DNA of 64,000 nucleotides. Source: Microbacterium flavum. Lineage in GTDB: Bacteria; Actinomycetota; Actinomycetes; Actinomycetales; Microbacteriaceae. A program made the translations under genes and the position numbers. The stretch lies in NCBI RefSeq assembly GCF_018717645.1, contig NZ_JAFLHG010000012.1, positions 55,838-119,837 of the forward strand, given 5' to 3'. Of the stretch, positions 25,970 to 34,723 are shown in pieces; the stretch's first letter is position 1; each line of letters starts with the position of its first letter. Under the pieces are notes generated by a model. The model did not search any database. It was not told the origin of the DNA and saw nothing but the letters and a program-made list of their open reading frames with translations.

Positions 25970-26893
25970 TCACTGCCCGCTCGCGCGGCGCTCCAGCAGT
26001 CGGCGCACGTGCGCTTCGATGGCGTCGTCCCCCGCCGCCGGTCCGCCGGCGAACTCGTCGTCGCGGCGCGCGGCGCGGGCCGTCGCGATCGAGGTCGGCC
26101 GCTGCGCCTCGGCGCGAGCCCGCATCGCCTCGTCGAGGGCAGCGCGGCGGAGCGCCGCGCGGGCGTCGACCTCGTCGAGCACCGTGGCCGCCCGCGATCC
26201 TGCGGAGGCGGTCAGCGGCCGCGGAAGCTCTCGCGGCACCCACCCGGCGCGGTCGGAGGCGAGAGCGACGTCCTGGAGGTCGCGCGCGACCCGGACGACC
26301 TCCGGCGCAGCGACGCGGGTGATACCGCGGCGCCCGATGACGGCCATCCGCCGGAGGACGAGAAGGGATGCCGCGCCGACCCCGGCGGCGGACCAGAGGA
26401 GCAGGGAGGAACCGGTCGCAGCGAGCTGCAGCCCGCCGGCTGCGGCCAGGAGCACGGCGAGGACGACCGCGCTCGACGCGGCGAGCCTCGCACGGCGCCG
26501 AGCACGCGCCCGACGGAGTTCGGGGCGCTCCTGCGCGGCGCGCGCGGCCCGGGCGGCGCGTTCGCGACCTGCGGCGGCCTCGGCCTTGGCGAGGAGGGTC
26601 GATGCCTCCAGCTCGGCCCGGGCGCGGGCGAGCTCGGCCTGCTCGCGCTCGGTCTGCGCCTGCTTGGCGAGTCGCTGATGCGCGAGGGCCGTCCGCGCGT
26701 TCAGCTCGAGACGGACCTCCTGCGGGGTCTCGCTCGTCTCGGCGAGCACGCGCAGCGCCTGGTTCAGTCGCACGGCGTTGCGCTCGGCGGCGTTGAACTG
26801 GTGGCGGCCGTACCAGGAGGGCAGGAGATAGACGAGCCACAGCACGACGGCGACGAGGACGATCACCCCTCCACCCAGAACCTGGCCACCCAT
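25970..26893 (-). CDS. Conserved membrane protein with long Ala/Glu/Arg-rich helix
   Basis: A 307-residue protein I do not recognise by function. One N-terminal membrane segment (VIVLVAVVLWLVYLLPSW) leads to a long charged, heptad-like helix rich in Ala, Glu and Arg (about 35-125). Two further membrane segments follow (about 130-180) and then a polar C-terminal tail. The YLLPSWYGRHQFNAAERNAV region after the first helix resembles a conserved actinobacterial membrane protein of unknown role. Start ATG at 26893. It precedes no obvious operon partner. Confidence 0.75.
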   Translation of the reverse strand: MGGQVLGGGVIVLVAVVLWLVYLLPSWYGRHQFNAAERNAVRLNQALRVLAETSETPQEVRLELNARTALAHQRLAKQAQTEREQAELARARAELEASTLLAKAEAAAGRERAARAARAAQERPELRRARARRRARLAASSAVVLAVLLAAAGGLQLAATGSSLLLWSAAGVGAASLLVLRRMAVIGRRGITRVAAPEVVRVARDLQDVALASDRAGWVPRELPRPLTASAGSRAATVLDEVDARAALRRAALDEAMRARAEAQRPTSIATARAARRDDEFAGGPAAGDDAIEAHVRRLLERRASGQ

Positions 26894-26990
26894 GGGCTCC
26901 ACGGTAGGGCCGAGCCGGGATGCGGCCCGGCATCCCGCCCGCGTGTCTGAGGTTCGAGTCGAACGTGAAGCTGCTCGGCGACCGGGCGCC

Positions 26991-27620
26991 TCAGCTGGGC
27001 GACCGGTCCGCGAGCGGGACGGTCGCCGCCCCCTCCGGCACGCCACCGCTCAGCCAGCGCTGCAGGACACCCTCCGGGACATCCTCCCGGACGAGGGCGA
27101 ACGCGTAGTGATCGCGCCAGTCGCCCGCGATGTGGATGAACCGCCGCCGCAGGCCCTCGTAGCGGAAGCCCAGCTTCTCGACGACCCGCAGGCTCGCCTT
27201 GTTCTCCGGGCGGATGCAGATCTCCATGCGATGCAGCCCCAGCTCGGTGAAGCAGATGTCGGTCGCGATCGCGACGCACGTCGGCGTGATGTCGCGCCCC
27301 GCGAACCGCTCCCCCACCCAGTAGCCGATGGTGGCAGAGGAGAGCGACCCGCGGGTGAGACCCCACACGTTCAGCTGCCCCGCGACTTCCCCGTCGTACT
27401 CCATGACGAACGGCACGCCGCCGCCGTCGCGATACTGCTGGAGCAGGCGCCGGATGCCGAGACGCATGTCGAACGACACCGGTCCATCGGGGCTCGTGGC
27501 CTCCCACGGACGCAGCCACGCCCGGTTGCCGAGCAACTCGGCCTGGAGGGCGCGCGCGTCGCGCTGCTTCACGAGGCGCAGCGCGATGCGGTCGTGCCGA
27601 CGGGGTGCTGCCAGGTCCAT
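26991..27620 (-). CDS. GNAT-family N-acetyltransferase, RimJ/RimL-like
   Basis: A 209-residue acetyltransferase of the ribosomal-protein N-acetylase type. Acetyl-CoA site region: YWVGERFAGRDITPTCVAIA; C-terminal ENKASLRVVEKLGFRYEGLR is diagnostic. It transfers acetyl groups from acetyl-CoA to an amine, often an N-terminal Ser or Ala. ATG at 27620 lies 30 bp after the galU stop, so it may be co-transcribed with galU and the pair is commonly adjacent in Microbacteriaceae (from memory). Substrate unknown. Confidence 0.88.
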   Translation of the reverse strand: MDLAAPRRHDRIALRLVKQRDARALQAELLGNRAWLRPWEATSPDGPVSFDMRLGIRRLLQQYRDGGGVPFVMEYDGEVAGQLNVWGLTRGSLSSATIGYWVGERFAGRDITPTCVAIATDICFTELGLHRMEICIRPENKASLRVVEKLGFRYEGLRRRFIHIAGDWRDHYAFALVREDVPEGVLQRWLSGGVPEGAATVPLADRSPS

Positions 27621-27650
27621 CGGACCTCCTCATCGGCCTGCCGGGCGGCG

Positions 27651-28529
27651 TCAGAGCTGGGCCGCGAACTCCTTCAGCCAGGGGCGCAGCGCAGGCCCGA
27701 GGTCGTCTCGGTCGGATGCCAGCTGCACGATGGCCTTGATGTAGTCCACCCTATCGCCGGTGTCGTACCGGCGCCCGCCGAACACGACACCGAGCACGCC
27801 GTCGGTGACCGCCAGCTCCTGGAGCGCGTCGGTCAGCTGGATCTCGCCGCCCTTGCCGGGCTCGGTGCGCTCGAGAATGTCGAACACGTTGGGGGTGAGG
27901 ACGTACCGCCCGATGACGGCGTAGTTGGAGGGAGCGTCCTCCTTCTTCGGCTTCTCGACGAGGCCGGTCACCTTCACGACCTCCGGGTCGTCGGTCGGCT
28001 CGACCGAGGCGACGCCGTACAGGTGGATGTGCTCCGGGTCGACCTCCATGAGGGCGATGACGGTGAGGCCCGTGCGCTCGTTCTCGGAGATCATCTTCGG
28101 CAGCAGCGGATCGCGCTCGTCGATGAGGTCGTCGCCGAGCATGACGGCGAACGTGGAGTCTCCGACGTGGTGCTTGGCCCGCAGCACGGCGTGGCCGAGA
28201 CCCTTCGGCTCGCCCTGACGGACGAAGTGGATGTCGGCGAGCTCCGTCGAGGCCTGGACCCGCTGCAGCTTCTCGAGGTCGCCCTTGTTCGTGAGGTTCG
28301 ATTCGAGCTCGGGGACCGAGTCGAAGTGGTTGGAGATGTTGTTCTTGTTGCGGCCGAGGATGATCAGGATGTCATCGGCTCCGGCGGCGACCGCCTCTTC
28401 CACGACGTACTGGATCGCCGGCTTGTCGACGACCGGCAGCATCTCCTTGGGCATGGCCTTGGTGGCGGGGAGGAAGCGGGTGCCGAGGCCCGCGGCGGGA
28501 ATGACGGCCTTGATGCGCGACGTGGTCAT
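27651..28529 (-). CDS. galU: UTP-glucose-1-phosphate uridylyltransferase
   Basis: A 292-residue cytoplasmic enzyme making UDP-glucose from UTP and glucose 1-phosphate, for cell-envelope glycans and trehalose. Seen: the nucleotide-binding start VIPAAGLGTRFLPATKAMPK, then LPVVDKPAIQYVVEEA, and FAVMLGDDLID for the sugar-phosphate site. Length is normal. ATG at 28529; divergent from the 5-formyl-THF cyclo-ligase gene with 72 bp between starts. Confidence 0.96.
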   Translation of the reverse strand: MTTSRIKAVIPAAGLGTRFLPATKAMPKEMLPVVDKPAIQYVVEEAVAAGADDILIILGRNKNNISNHFDSVPELESNLTNKGDLEKLQRVQASTELADIHFVRQGEPKGLGHAVLRAKHHVGDSTFAVMLGDDLIDERDPLLPKMISENERTGLTVIALMEVDPEHIHLYGVASVEPTDDPEVVKVTGLVEKPKKEDAPSNYAVIGRYVLTPNVFDILERTEPGKGGEIQLTDALQELAVTDGVLGVVFGGRRYDTGDRVDYIKAIVQLASDRDDLGPALRPWLKEFAAQL

Positions 28530-28601
28530 ATCGCCACACTATCCGGGGTTTGTTTCGCGGGGGCAAACGATCTGTGACGTGGGCGTGCCTACAATCGGAC
28601 C

Positions 28602-29198
28602 ATGCCCGATGCCATCGCCGACGCGAAGCGCGCGCTCCGCGCCGACCTCCGGGAGCGTCGTCAGCAGCGATCCGAGGCCTCCCGCGCCGAGGACGCGGCG
28701 GGCCTGAAGGCCCAGCTGGACGCGCTCGTGGAGCGCACGGGAGCGCGCAGCGTCTCCTGCTTCCTCTCCACCCCCACCGAGCCCGGGACGCACGACTTCA
28801 TCCGGGATGCCGTCGCGCGCGGCATCCGCGTGCTGCTGCCGATCACGCGCAGCGACGGTCTCATGGACTGGGCGGTCGCCGACCCGGAGGGCGAGATCGC
28901 CGAAGGTCTGTACGGCGTCCCCGAGCCCGTCGGCGAGGTGCTGAGCCCGCTCGCGGTGAACGACGTCGATCTGCTCATCGTGCCGGCCGCCGCCGTCGAC
29001 CGCACCGGGATGCGCCTCGGCTGGGGGCGCGGCTACTTCGACAAGACCATCGGCTCGATGCAGCACTGCCCGCCCGTCTACGCCGTGGTCTTCGACGCCG
29101 AGATCCTCGACGACGTGCCGCGCGACGTGCATGACCAGCCGGTCTCGGGCGTCGTCACCCCCACTCAGACCCTGCCCCTCGCCGCCTCGCGGCGCTGA
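28602..29198 (+). CDS. 5-formyltetrahydrofolate cyclo-ligase
   Basis: A 198-residue enzyme that converts 5-formyl-THF plus ATP to 5,10-methenyl-THF, cytoplasmic one-carbon metabolism. Seen: an Arg/Lys-rich N-terminal helix (AKRALRADLRERR), then VDLLIVPAAAVDRTGMRLG and WGRGYFDKTI, the ATP/folate-binding C-terminal motif. ATG at 28602. It leads a group with fmdB and mscL on the same strand, an arrangement I recall as common in actinobacteria. It is a housekeeping gene and need not be linked to the folate genes at 18-21 kb. Confidence 0.93.
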   Translation: MPDAIADAKRALRADLRERRQQRSEASRAEDAAGLKAQLDALVERTGARSVSCFLSTPTEPGTHDFIRDAVARGIRVLLPITRSDGLMDWAVADPEGEIAEGLYGVPEPVGEVLSPLAVNDVDLLIVPAAAVDRTGMRLGWGRGYFDKTIGSMQHCPPVYAVVFDAEILDDVPRDVHDQPVSGVVTPTQTLPLAASRR

Positions 29199-29224
29199 GG
29201 ATCACCCCGTACACCCGAGGACCC

Positions 29225-29506
29225 ATGCCCACCTACGCTTACGCCTGCACCCAGTGCGACCACCGCTTCGACGCCGTCCAGTCCTTCGCCGACGCGGCCC
29301 TGACCACCTGCCCCGTGTGCGGCGGAGCGCTGCGCAAGCAGTACGGCTCGGTCGGCGTGACCTTCAACGGGTCGGGGTTCTACCGGACCGACTCGCGTGC
29401 GGGATCGGGCTCGACGCCGTCCGGCGCGGCCGGTGGCGCCGCCACCGCATCTTCGCCATCATCGAAGTCTGAGGCGAAGGCCTCCCCCGCACCGTCGGGA
29501 TCTTGA
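29225..29506 (+). CDS. FmdB-family zinc-ribbon protein
   Basis: A 93-residue protein. The N-terminal half is the FmdB zinc ribbon: PTYAYACTQCDHRFD and TTCPVCGGALRKQYG, two CxxC pairs. FNGSGFYRTDSR closes the domain. The C-terminal 35 residues are a low-complexity Ser/Ala/Gly tail. Family role is regulatory but unclear. It sits 26 bp after the cyclo-ligase gene and 34 bp before mscL. Confidence 0.92.
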   Translation: MPTYAYACTQCDHRFDAVQSFADAALTTCPVCGGALRKQYGSVGVTFNGSGFYRTDSRAGSGSTPSGAAGGAATASSPSSKSEAKASPAPSGS

Positions 29507-29540
29507 GCCGGCCTGAGCCGGAGACCGTGAGGAGACTCGG

Positions 29541-29960
29541 ATGATCAAAGGCTTCAAAGACTTCATCATGCGCGGCAACGTCATCGACCTCGCGGTCGCT
29601 GTCGTCATCGGCGCTGCATTCACGGCCGTCGTCAACGCGATCGTGTCGTCCATCATCACCCCGCTGATCGAGCTGTTCTGGAAGCCGGACGAGAACGGCG
29701 TGCCCGGCATCCCCGTTCCGGCGGTCTGGGGTGGAACCGTCACCTTCCCCATCGGGGACCTCATCACCGCGATCATCAGCTTCCTCGCCGTGGCGATCGT
29801 GGTGTACTTCGTCTTCGTCTTCCCCATGAACCTGTGGAAGGAGCGTCAGGCCGCGAAAGCCGGCGTCACCGAAGACAAGGAGGAGAAGCTCCCCACCGAG
29901 CAGGAGCTGCTCATCCAGATCCGCGACCTGCTGCAGAAGACCGATTCGACTCCGCGCTGA
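29541..29960 (+). CDS. mscL: Large-conductance mechanosensitive channel
   Basis: A 139-residue membrane channel that opens under hypo-osmotic stretch. Seen: N-terminal amphipathic helix GFKDFIMRGNVIDLAVAVVI leading into the pore helix TM1, a periplasmic loop, TM2 (LITAIISFLAVAIVVYFVFV) and a charged C-terminal bundle (PTEQELLIQIRDLL). Start ATG at 29541 after GAGGAGACTCGG. Confidence 0.97.
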   Translation: MIKGFKDFIMRGNVIDLAVAVVIGAAFTAVVNAIVSSIITPLIELFWKPDENGVPGIPVPAVWGGTVTFPIGDLITAIISFLAVAIVVYFVFVFPMNLWKERQAAKAGVTEDKEEKLPTEQELLIQIRDLLQKTDSTPR

Positions 29961-29998
29961 GGCGTTCCGCGGGACGCACCGACATCGGCGCGCTCAGC

Positions 29999-30244
29999 TC
30001 AGTAGTGGGGCGGCACGTCACGCCGCAGGCGCTCGTCGTTCGGCCCCGCCGCGACCTTCGATGCCCCTGCTCCGGCAACGCCCGGAGCAGGGGCACCGTG
30101 CGTCTGCGGCAGGTCGGGGTCGACGTCGGTTCCCGGCGCGGGCGTCAGCTGCGCGCGCCGGGCGCCGCGGACGCGGACGACCCGCTGCCGGCGCGGCTCG
30201 CCGCCGGTGTCGTCGCTGTCGCCGCTGTGCTCAGTCGAGGACAT
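29999..30244 (-). CDS. Small conserved protein coupled to the helicase-like gene
   Basis: An 81-residue, charged and probably disordered protein with no recognised domain. Its ATG lies 14 nt inside the 3' end of the helicase-like gene, so translation is probably coupled. The C-terminal NDERLRRDVPPHY resembles endings I recall from short Microbacteriaceae proteins in this position, which is why I call it real. A perfect inverted repeat at 30063-30094 lies within its coding sequence. Confidence 0.6.
   Translation of the reverse strand: MSSTEHSGDSDDTGGEPRRQRVVRVRGARRAQLTPAPGTDVDPDLPQTHGAPAPGVAGAGASKVAAGPNDERLRRDVPPHY
30063..30094. repeat. Perfect 13-bp inverted repeat downstream of mscL
   Basis: Arms GCCCCTGCTCCGG and CCGGAGCAGGGGC with a 6-nt loop CAACGC. 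It lies 102 bp after mscL and inside the small gene on the other strand, so it may be a terminator for the mscL group or only coding sequence for the Pro/Ala/Gly-rich stretch. Confidence 0.5.
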
Positions 30245-33200
30245 CGAACGGCTGGGTCTGGGTGCTCACCGCAGGCCCCTCCGGCGGCACGCCCAGGATG
30301 CCGGCGATGCGGTCGGCGACCCCCGCGGGGTCGCTGTAGAGGTCGAACGCGTGGACGCGGACGTAGTGCCAGCCGAGGCGACGCAGCACCTGCGGGCGCA
30401 GCCGGAGCGTCTCGCGCAGCGTCTCGTGCGAGGTGTCGGCATCGCTTTCCGCGACGATCGCCTTGCCCTTGTACTGGGCGACGATCGGCAGCTGACCGCG
30501 GTAGTCGACGTCGACGGACACCCCTCGCGCGCGGAGGTGTCGCGCCAGGGCGAGGGTCAGCGGATCGGCCAGGTCCTCCAGCCGCGCCTCGCGCGACCGT
30601 GCGGCGATGCCGCCGAGGATCGTCATGAGGCCGGATGCCCCGGACGCCAGTCGGCCCTCGTCGAAGGCGGACGGACGGATCGAAGAGACGATGACCATCG
30701 AGCGGCGGGCGCGGGTCATCCCGACGCGCAGGAGTCGGTCGCCGTCGTCCCCCGACAGGTCGCCGAAATCGCTCAGCACCCGGCCGTGCTTGGTGAGGCC
30801 GAAGCCCAGGGAGAACACCACCCGGTCGCGGCTCTCGGCGACGGACTCCTCGAGACCGAGCACGGCGAAGGGCTCCGCGGTGTCCCGGCCGACGAAGTCG
30901 GCGACGTCGGAGCGCCCCGCGAACGCCGCTGCGACGGCGGCGCGGACGCGCTCCGCATGCCGAGTGGAGGCCGTGACGACCATGAGCGACTCGGCGGGGC
31001 GGTTCACGGCGTGCTCGACGACGAGCGTGACGACGCGGGCGACCTCGGCATCCGGGCTCTCCACCGCGCCGGTGACGGGGTCGGGGGTCCCGTGGCCGCC
31101 CTCGACGTAGTCGACGCTGAGGCTGCCGCGCCCGAGGTAGGACCCCGCCCAGGGCAGCGAGACGAGGCGACGGTCGTAGAACGCGTTGTTGACGAGCTCG
31201 GCGAGGTCCTCGCCGCCCGCGCGGTAGCTGCGGGTGAGGGTCTCTCCCGGAACGATCTCGGCGAGACGCTCGAAGACGCTCACGTCGTCGAAGGGCACCT
31301 CGCTCTCGTCGGCGAGCTGCGGCGCTCCCGCGCCGACGCGGAAGGGGGTGGGCTTCTGCGTGACGGGATCGCCGAACACCACCACCTGCCGGGCGCGCCG
31401 CAGGGCAGGCGCGGCTTCGGCGAGGCAGAGCGCCGCAGCATCCGCGATCACGACGACATCGAACGGTGCATCCGCGGGGATCGCCGGCACCTCGTACGGC
31501 GACGCGAGCCAGACGGGCGCGAGCGTGCGGACGAGGGTGGGCGCGGCGTGGACGATCTCGCTCGGGCGGGTCGCACCGGAGCGCAGCGCGTGCTTGAGGG
31601 CGTTCGCCTCCGGCGCCTCATCGACCACGGCGATCTTCCACTTGGTCGCGAGCTCCGCGGCCAGCAGCGGGCCGGCAGAGCCCGCGTGGGCCTCGTCGAC
31701 GAGCCGGAAGTCGCGTTCGAGGCGATCCACCACGGTCGTGTTCGCCCCCAGGAGGGAGCGGTCGGTGCGGAGCATCGCCTCGAGCGCCGACTGCCACCAC
31801 GCGAAGTCGAACTCGGCGCCGACCTGGTCCTCGGGAACATGGCGGGTCGAGAGCTCGGTCATCAGGCCGTCGAGGCCCAGCTCGACGAGCCGCCCGCGCA
31901 GGGTCGCGCGCTCCACGAGGTTGTCGAAGACGGCCGACTCCGCGGCGAGGCCCGCGAGTGTGCGGAGCAGGAGCGGGATGGGCAGGGATGCCAGGGCCTG
32001 CGTGCGCCCAAGCGCGGTGTCGAGGGCCGCGAGGTTCGCGTCGACGCGCTGCCACGCCGTGGCGACGTCGTCGAGGCCGATCGGCACTTCGGGCAGCACC
32101 CCGGGTTCGACCAGCTGCTGCCACTGCGTCCGCTGCTGCTGCACGCGCAGGAGCGACTCGTGCATGTCGGTGATGTGCATGCCCGGCCGCACGTACTCGC
32201 GCGAGAGGTGCTTGAGGCGTCGGCGCTGGGCGCCCGACATCTCCGGAGCGTCACGGCGCGGCGCGTGCGCCTCGATGAGCTCCCCGAGGGGGCGTTCGAA
32301 CACCGTCATGCTGAAGCGGTCCAGCGAGGCGCGGATGCCCTGGAGGAGGCGGATGTACGCTCCGAGCTCCGACACGGTCGCGAACGGCCGCATGCGCGTC
32401 TGCGCGATGAGCTCGTACCCGCGCTCGAGGATCGCGGGGATCTCGCTCCGGTGCATCTTCACCGCCAGCGCGTGCGCGTCCCGCGCCTGCTGGGTCGTCT
32501 CGAACGCCACGGCGTACCAGGGCGAGTCATCGGGCCCGAAGCGGAACTCGCCGAGTCGCGCCGCCGTCTGCAGCGCGTGCGCGGCCTCGGCACGGCGCGT
32601 GGAGAGGTTCTGGAGGGTCCGCAGATCGAAGCGGGTCTCGGCGCGCGGCTGCGGATCCTGCTGGGTGATCGTCGTCAGCGTGCGGAGCGCCTCGAGGGGC
32701 GAGATGCCGAGCTGGGGATGCCGTCCCGTGAGGGCGTCGCGGTAGTCGCGCAGCACGGTGCGCAGCCGCACGAGCGCGTCATCCACGTCGGCGACCTTCG
32801 GCTGCTCGGCCTTCTCGTTCCGCCCGATCGCGCGGATGAGGTCGCGGTGCAGCTGCGTCGGCGAGACGGCGAGCGCCGGCAGTCCGATGCCGGAGAGGCG
32901 GTGTCGCATGCCCTCGAGCGTGGAGCGGCGGGCGCTCACCACGAGGACGCGCTTGCCGGCGCGGACGAGCTCGCCGACGGCGTTGATGACCGTCTGCGTC
33001 CCGCCCGTTCCCGGCAGGGTCTGCACGGTGAGCGACTGCCCCGACACGATCCTCGCGAGGACCGCCTCCTGCTCGGCGTCCGCGTCCAGCAGGAGGCGGT
33101 CGGACGCCGGCGGCCGGTCGTCGGCGCCGACGAGGGTCGGCAGCGGGCGGACGACGGACAGGTCCTCACGGTCGCCGACGTGGCCGGCGAGCGCGTTGAG

Positions 33201-33962
33201 GACCGGGTGGTCGAGGTCCGCGGCATCCCGCGTCATCCGCGAGGAGACGTCGGCGAAGGTCGAGACGACGAGGCGCGGCAGCACCGTGAAGGTGTCGATG
33301 TGCGCGGTCAGGGCGCGCAGGTGGTCGATGACCGGCTGCGGCTTGAAGACGCCCTCGTCGTAGGCGAGCGCGGCGAGCGCGCGCCCGTCGATGGCGATGC
33401 CGAAGTGCGTGCGGGCGGCCTCGACGAGCTCGGGGTTGATCGTGAACGAGCCGTGCAGGCGCAGATCGAAGTCGAGGTGGTGGCGACGGATCGCAAGAGG
33501 GCGCAGGAGCACCGGCGCGGCGTAGGAGACCCCGCCGATCCGCCAGGCCGCGACGGCGACGGCGAGGTGGACGGTGTCGAGCCCCCGGGCGGTGCGCAGC
33601 TCGACGTCCTTCGCCGCGATCCGCTCCGCGGCGCGCTTCGCGGTGAGCAGGGCCACCTCGTCGCGGAAGAGGTTGGAGAGGAGCGTCGGGCGCCCCGTGA
33701 TGAACTGCGGCAGGCTGCCCGGGTGAGCCTTCGTGATGTCGATGCCGGCGTCCCCGGCATCCGAGTAGTGCAGGAGCGTCGATGTGCCGCCCAGCTGCGC
33801 GCTCTCCTCACGGAGGCGGGCGCGTTCGGCGTCGGCGGCATGGGTCACGCGGACTCCCGGCTCCGACAGCTCGAGGTCGGCCGGGGTCACTTCGCTTCCG
33901 TGCGGGGGATCGTTCACACCTCGCACGGCGCCACCATCTGCTCGCCACACATTCGCCACCAT
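30231..33962 (-). CDS. SF1-helicase-like protein with MTES_1575-type C-terminal domain, nucleotide-binding motifs altered
   Basis: A 1243-residue protein of the Upf1/DnaA2-like helicase class. The Walker A position at about 316-324 reads LPGTGGTQTVI: the invariant Lys of GTGKT is Gly. The Walker B position reads VVIADAAAL instead of a DEA(S/A) motif, so the catalytic Glu is Ala. Later motifs remain: VVFGDPVTQKP, GETLTRSYRAGGEDLAELVN, and LRVGMTRARRSMVIVSS (motif VI). The C-terminus (RHLRARGVSVDVDYRGQLPI, WHYVRVHAFDLYSDP) looks like the REase_MTES_1575 PD-(D/E)xK-like domain. ATG at 33962. It probably no longer hydrolyses ATP in the usual way and may have a binding or regulatory role. A coupled small gene follows. 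Confidence 0.85.
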   Translation of the reverse strand: MVANVWRADGGAVRGVNDPPHGSEVTPADLELSEPGVRVTHAADAERARLREESAQLGGTSTLLHYSDAGDAGIDITKAHPGSLPQFITGRPTLLSNLFRDEVALLTAKRAAERIAAKDVELRTARGLDTVHLAVAVAAWRIGGVSYAAPVLLRPLAIRRHHLDFDLRLHGSFTINPELVEAARTHFGIAIDGRALAALAYDEGVFKPQPVIDHLRALTAHIDTFTVLPRLVVSTFADVSSRMTRDAADLDHPVLNALAGHVGDREDLSVVRPLPTLVGADDRPPASDRLLLDADAEQEAVLARIVSGQSLTVQTLPGTGGTQTVINAVGELVRAGKRVLVVSARRSTLEGMRHRLSGIGLPALAVSPTQLHRDLIRAIGRNEKAEQPKVADVDDALVRLRTVLRDYRDALTGRHPQLGISPLEALRTLTTITQQDPQPRAETRFDLRTLQNLSTRRAEAAHALQTAARLGEFRFGPDDSPWYAVAFETTQQARDAHALAVKMHRSEIPAILERGYELIAQTRMRPFATVSELGAYIRLLQGIRASLDRFSMTVFERPLGELIEAHAPRRDAPEMSGAQRRRLKHLSREYVRPGMHITDMHESLLRVQQQRTQWQQLVEPGVLPEVPIGLDDVATAWQRVDANLAALDTALGRTQALASLPIPLLLRTLAGLAAESAVFDNLVERATLRGRLVELGLDGLMTELSTRHVPEDQVGAEFDFAWWQSALEAMLRTDRSLLGANTTVVDRLERDFRLVDEAHAGSAGPLLAAELATKWKIAVVDEAPEANALKHALRSGATRPSEIVHAAPTLVRTLAPVWLASPYEVPAIPADAPFDVVVIADAAALCLAEAAPALRRARQVVVFGDPVTQKPTPFRVGAGAPQLADESEVPFDDVSVFERLAEIVPGETLTRSYRAGGEDLAELVNNAFYDRRLVSLPWAGSYLGRGSLSVDYVEGGHGTPDPVTGAVESPDAEVARVVTLVVEHAVNRPAESLMVVTASTRHAERVRAAVAAAFAGRSDVADFVGRDTAEPFAVLGLEESVAESRDRVVFSLGFGLTKHGRVLSDFGDLSGDDGDRLLRVGMTRARRSMVIVSSIRPSAFDEGRLASGASGLMTILGGIAARSREARLEDLADPLTLALARHLRARGVSVDVDYRGQLPIVAQYKGKAIVAESDADTSHETLRETLRLRPQVLRRLGWHYVRVHAFDLYSDPAGVADRIAGILGVPPEGPAVSTQTQPFDVLD

Positions 33963-34110
33963 AGGCGTGCCGGGGGGCGGAAACGGGTCCGAACCGCGGG
34001 TTTCGTGGGATTGCCCCATCTCCTCGTCCCCAGATCCCCGTTTCCGGAATCGTTCCACAGATCCGTGCGGGCGGGCGACCGGTGCGGGAGCCGGGCGCGA
34101 TGATGTGTTC

Positions 34111-34650
34111 ATGACCACGCCCGCCGCGTCCTTCTCGGTGCACCCGACGCCGATCGGCGAGGCCCTGATCGTCGTCACCGATCGCGGCCTCGCCGTTCTC
34201 GACGTCCTCGACGTCGCGCGCGGCGCGCTGGACGGTGCGCTGCAGGATGCCGCCACCGCCCTCCGCCGCGTCGTCGAGCCCGACGAGACCGCGACCGCGC
34301 ACGTCGTGGCGCAGCTGGACGAGTACTTCGCCGGCGTCCGGCGCGACTTCGACCTCCCGCTCGATCTCGATGCCGTCCACGGTTTCGCGCGGACGGCGCT
34401 CGAGCGGATCGGTGAGATCCCGTACGGCGAGGTCAGGTCGTACGCCGAGGTCGCGATCGCCGCAGGCTCTCCCGGGGCGAACCGCGCCGTCGGCTCGGCG
34501 TGTGCGCGCACGCCGATCTCGGTCGTGATCCCGGCGCACCGGGTGGTGCGCAGCGACGGGTCGATCGGCGAGTACGGCGGCCATCCGGAGCGCAAGCGGT
34601 ACCTGCTCGATCTCGAGGCGGAGGTCGCAGGGGTCCCCGCCGCCGTGTAG
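34111..34650 (+). CDS. Alkyltransferase-like protein (Ogt homologue with Cys-to-Ala at the active site)
   Basis: A 179-residue protein with the full Ogt/MGMT layout: N-terminal domain, then the DNA-binding helix-turn-helix (PYGEVRSYAEVAIAAGSP, NRAVGSACA) and the active-site loop. That loop reads VIPAHRVVRSDG, with Ala142 in place of the methyl-accepting Cys of PCHR. Proteins with Trp or Ala there are alkyltransferase-like proteins, which bind O6-alkylguanine and hand it to nucleotide excision repair. Known ATLs are usually short (about 100-120 residues); this one keeps the N-terminal domain. ATG at 34111; GTG at 34105 is possible. Ends at a strong bidirectional terminator. Confidence 0.87.
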   Translation: MTTPAASFSVHPTPIGEALIVVTDRGLAVLDVLDVARGALDGALQDAATALRRVVEPDETATAHVVAQLDEYFAGVRRDFDLPLDLDAVHGFARTALERIGEIPYGEVRSYAEVAIAAGSPGANRAVGSACARTPISVVIPAHRVVRSDGSIGEYGGHPERKRYLLDLEAEVAGVPAAV

Positions 34651-34668
34651 GCCGGCGGCGGGAACACG

Positions 34669-34708
34669 GCGGCCCCGGTCCGCTCGTGATGAGCCGGACC
34701 GGGGCCGC
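34669..34708. terminator. Bidirectional terminator between the ATL gene and actP
   Basis: Perfect 14-bp arms GCGGCCCCGGTCCG (34669-34682) and CGGACCGGGGCCGC (34695-34708), 12-nt loop, between two convergent genes. Confidence 0.88.
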
Positions 34709-34723
34709 GTCGCGCATCCGCGT

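Noticed and set aside
30207..34103. Very long open frame on the plus strand opposite the helicase-like gene
   Set aside because: Composition is Arg/Gly/Asp/Ala repeats without any motif; it is an antisense shadow of high-GC codon bias. The minus-strand protein has clear helicase motifs.
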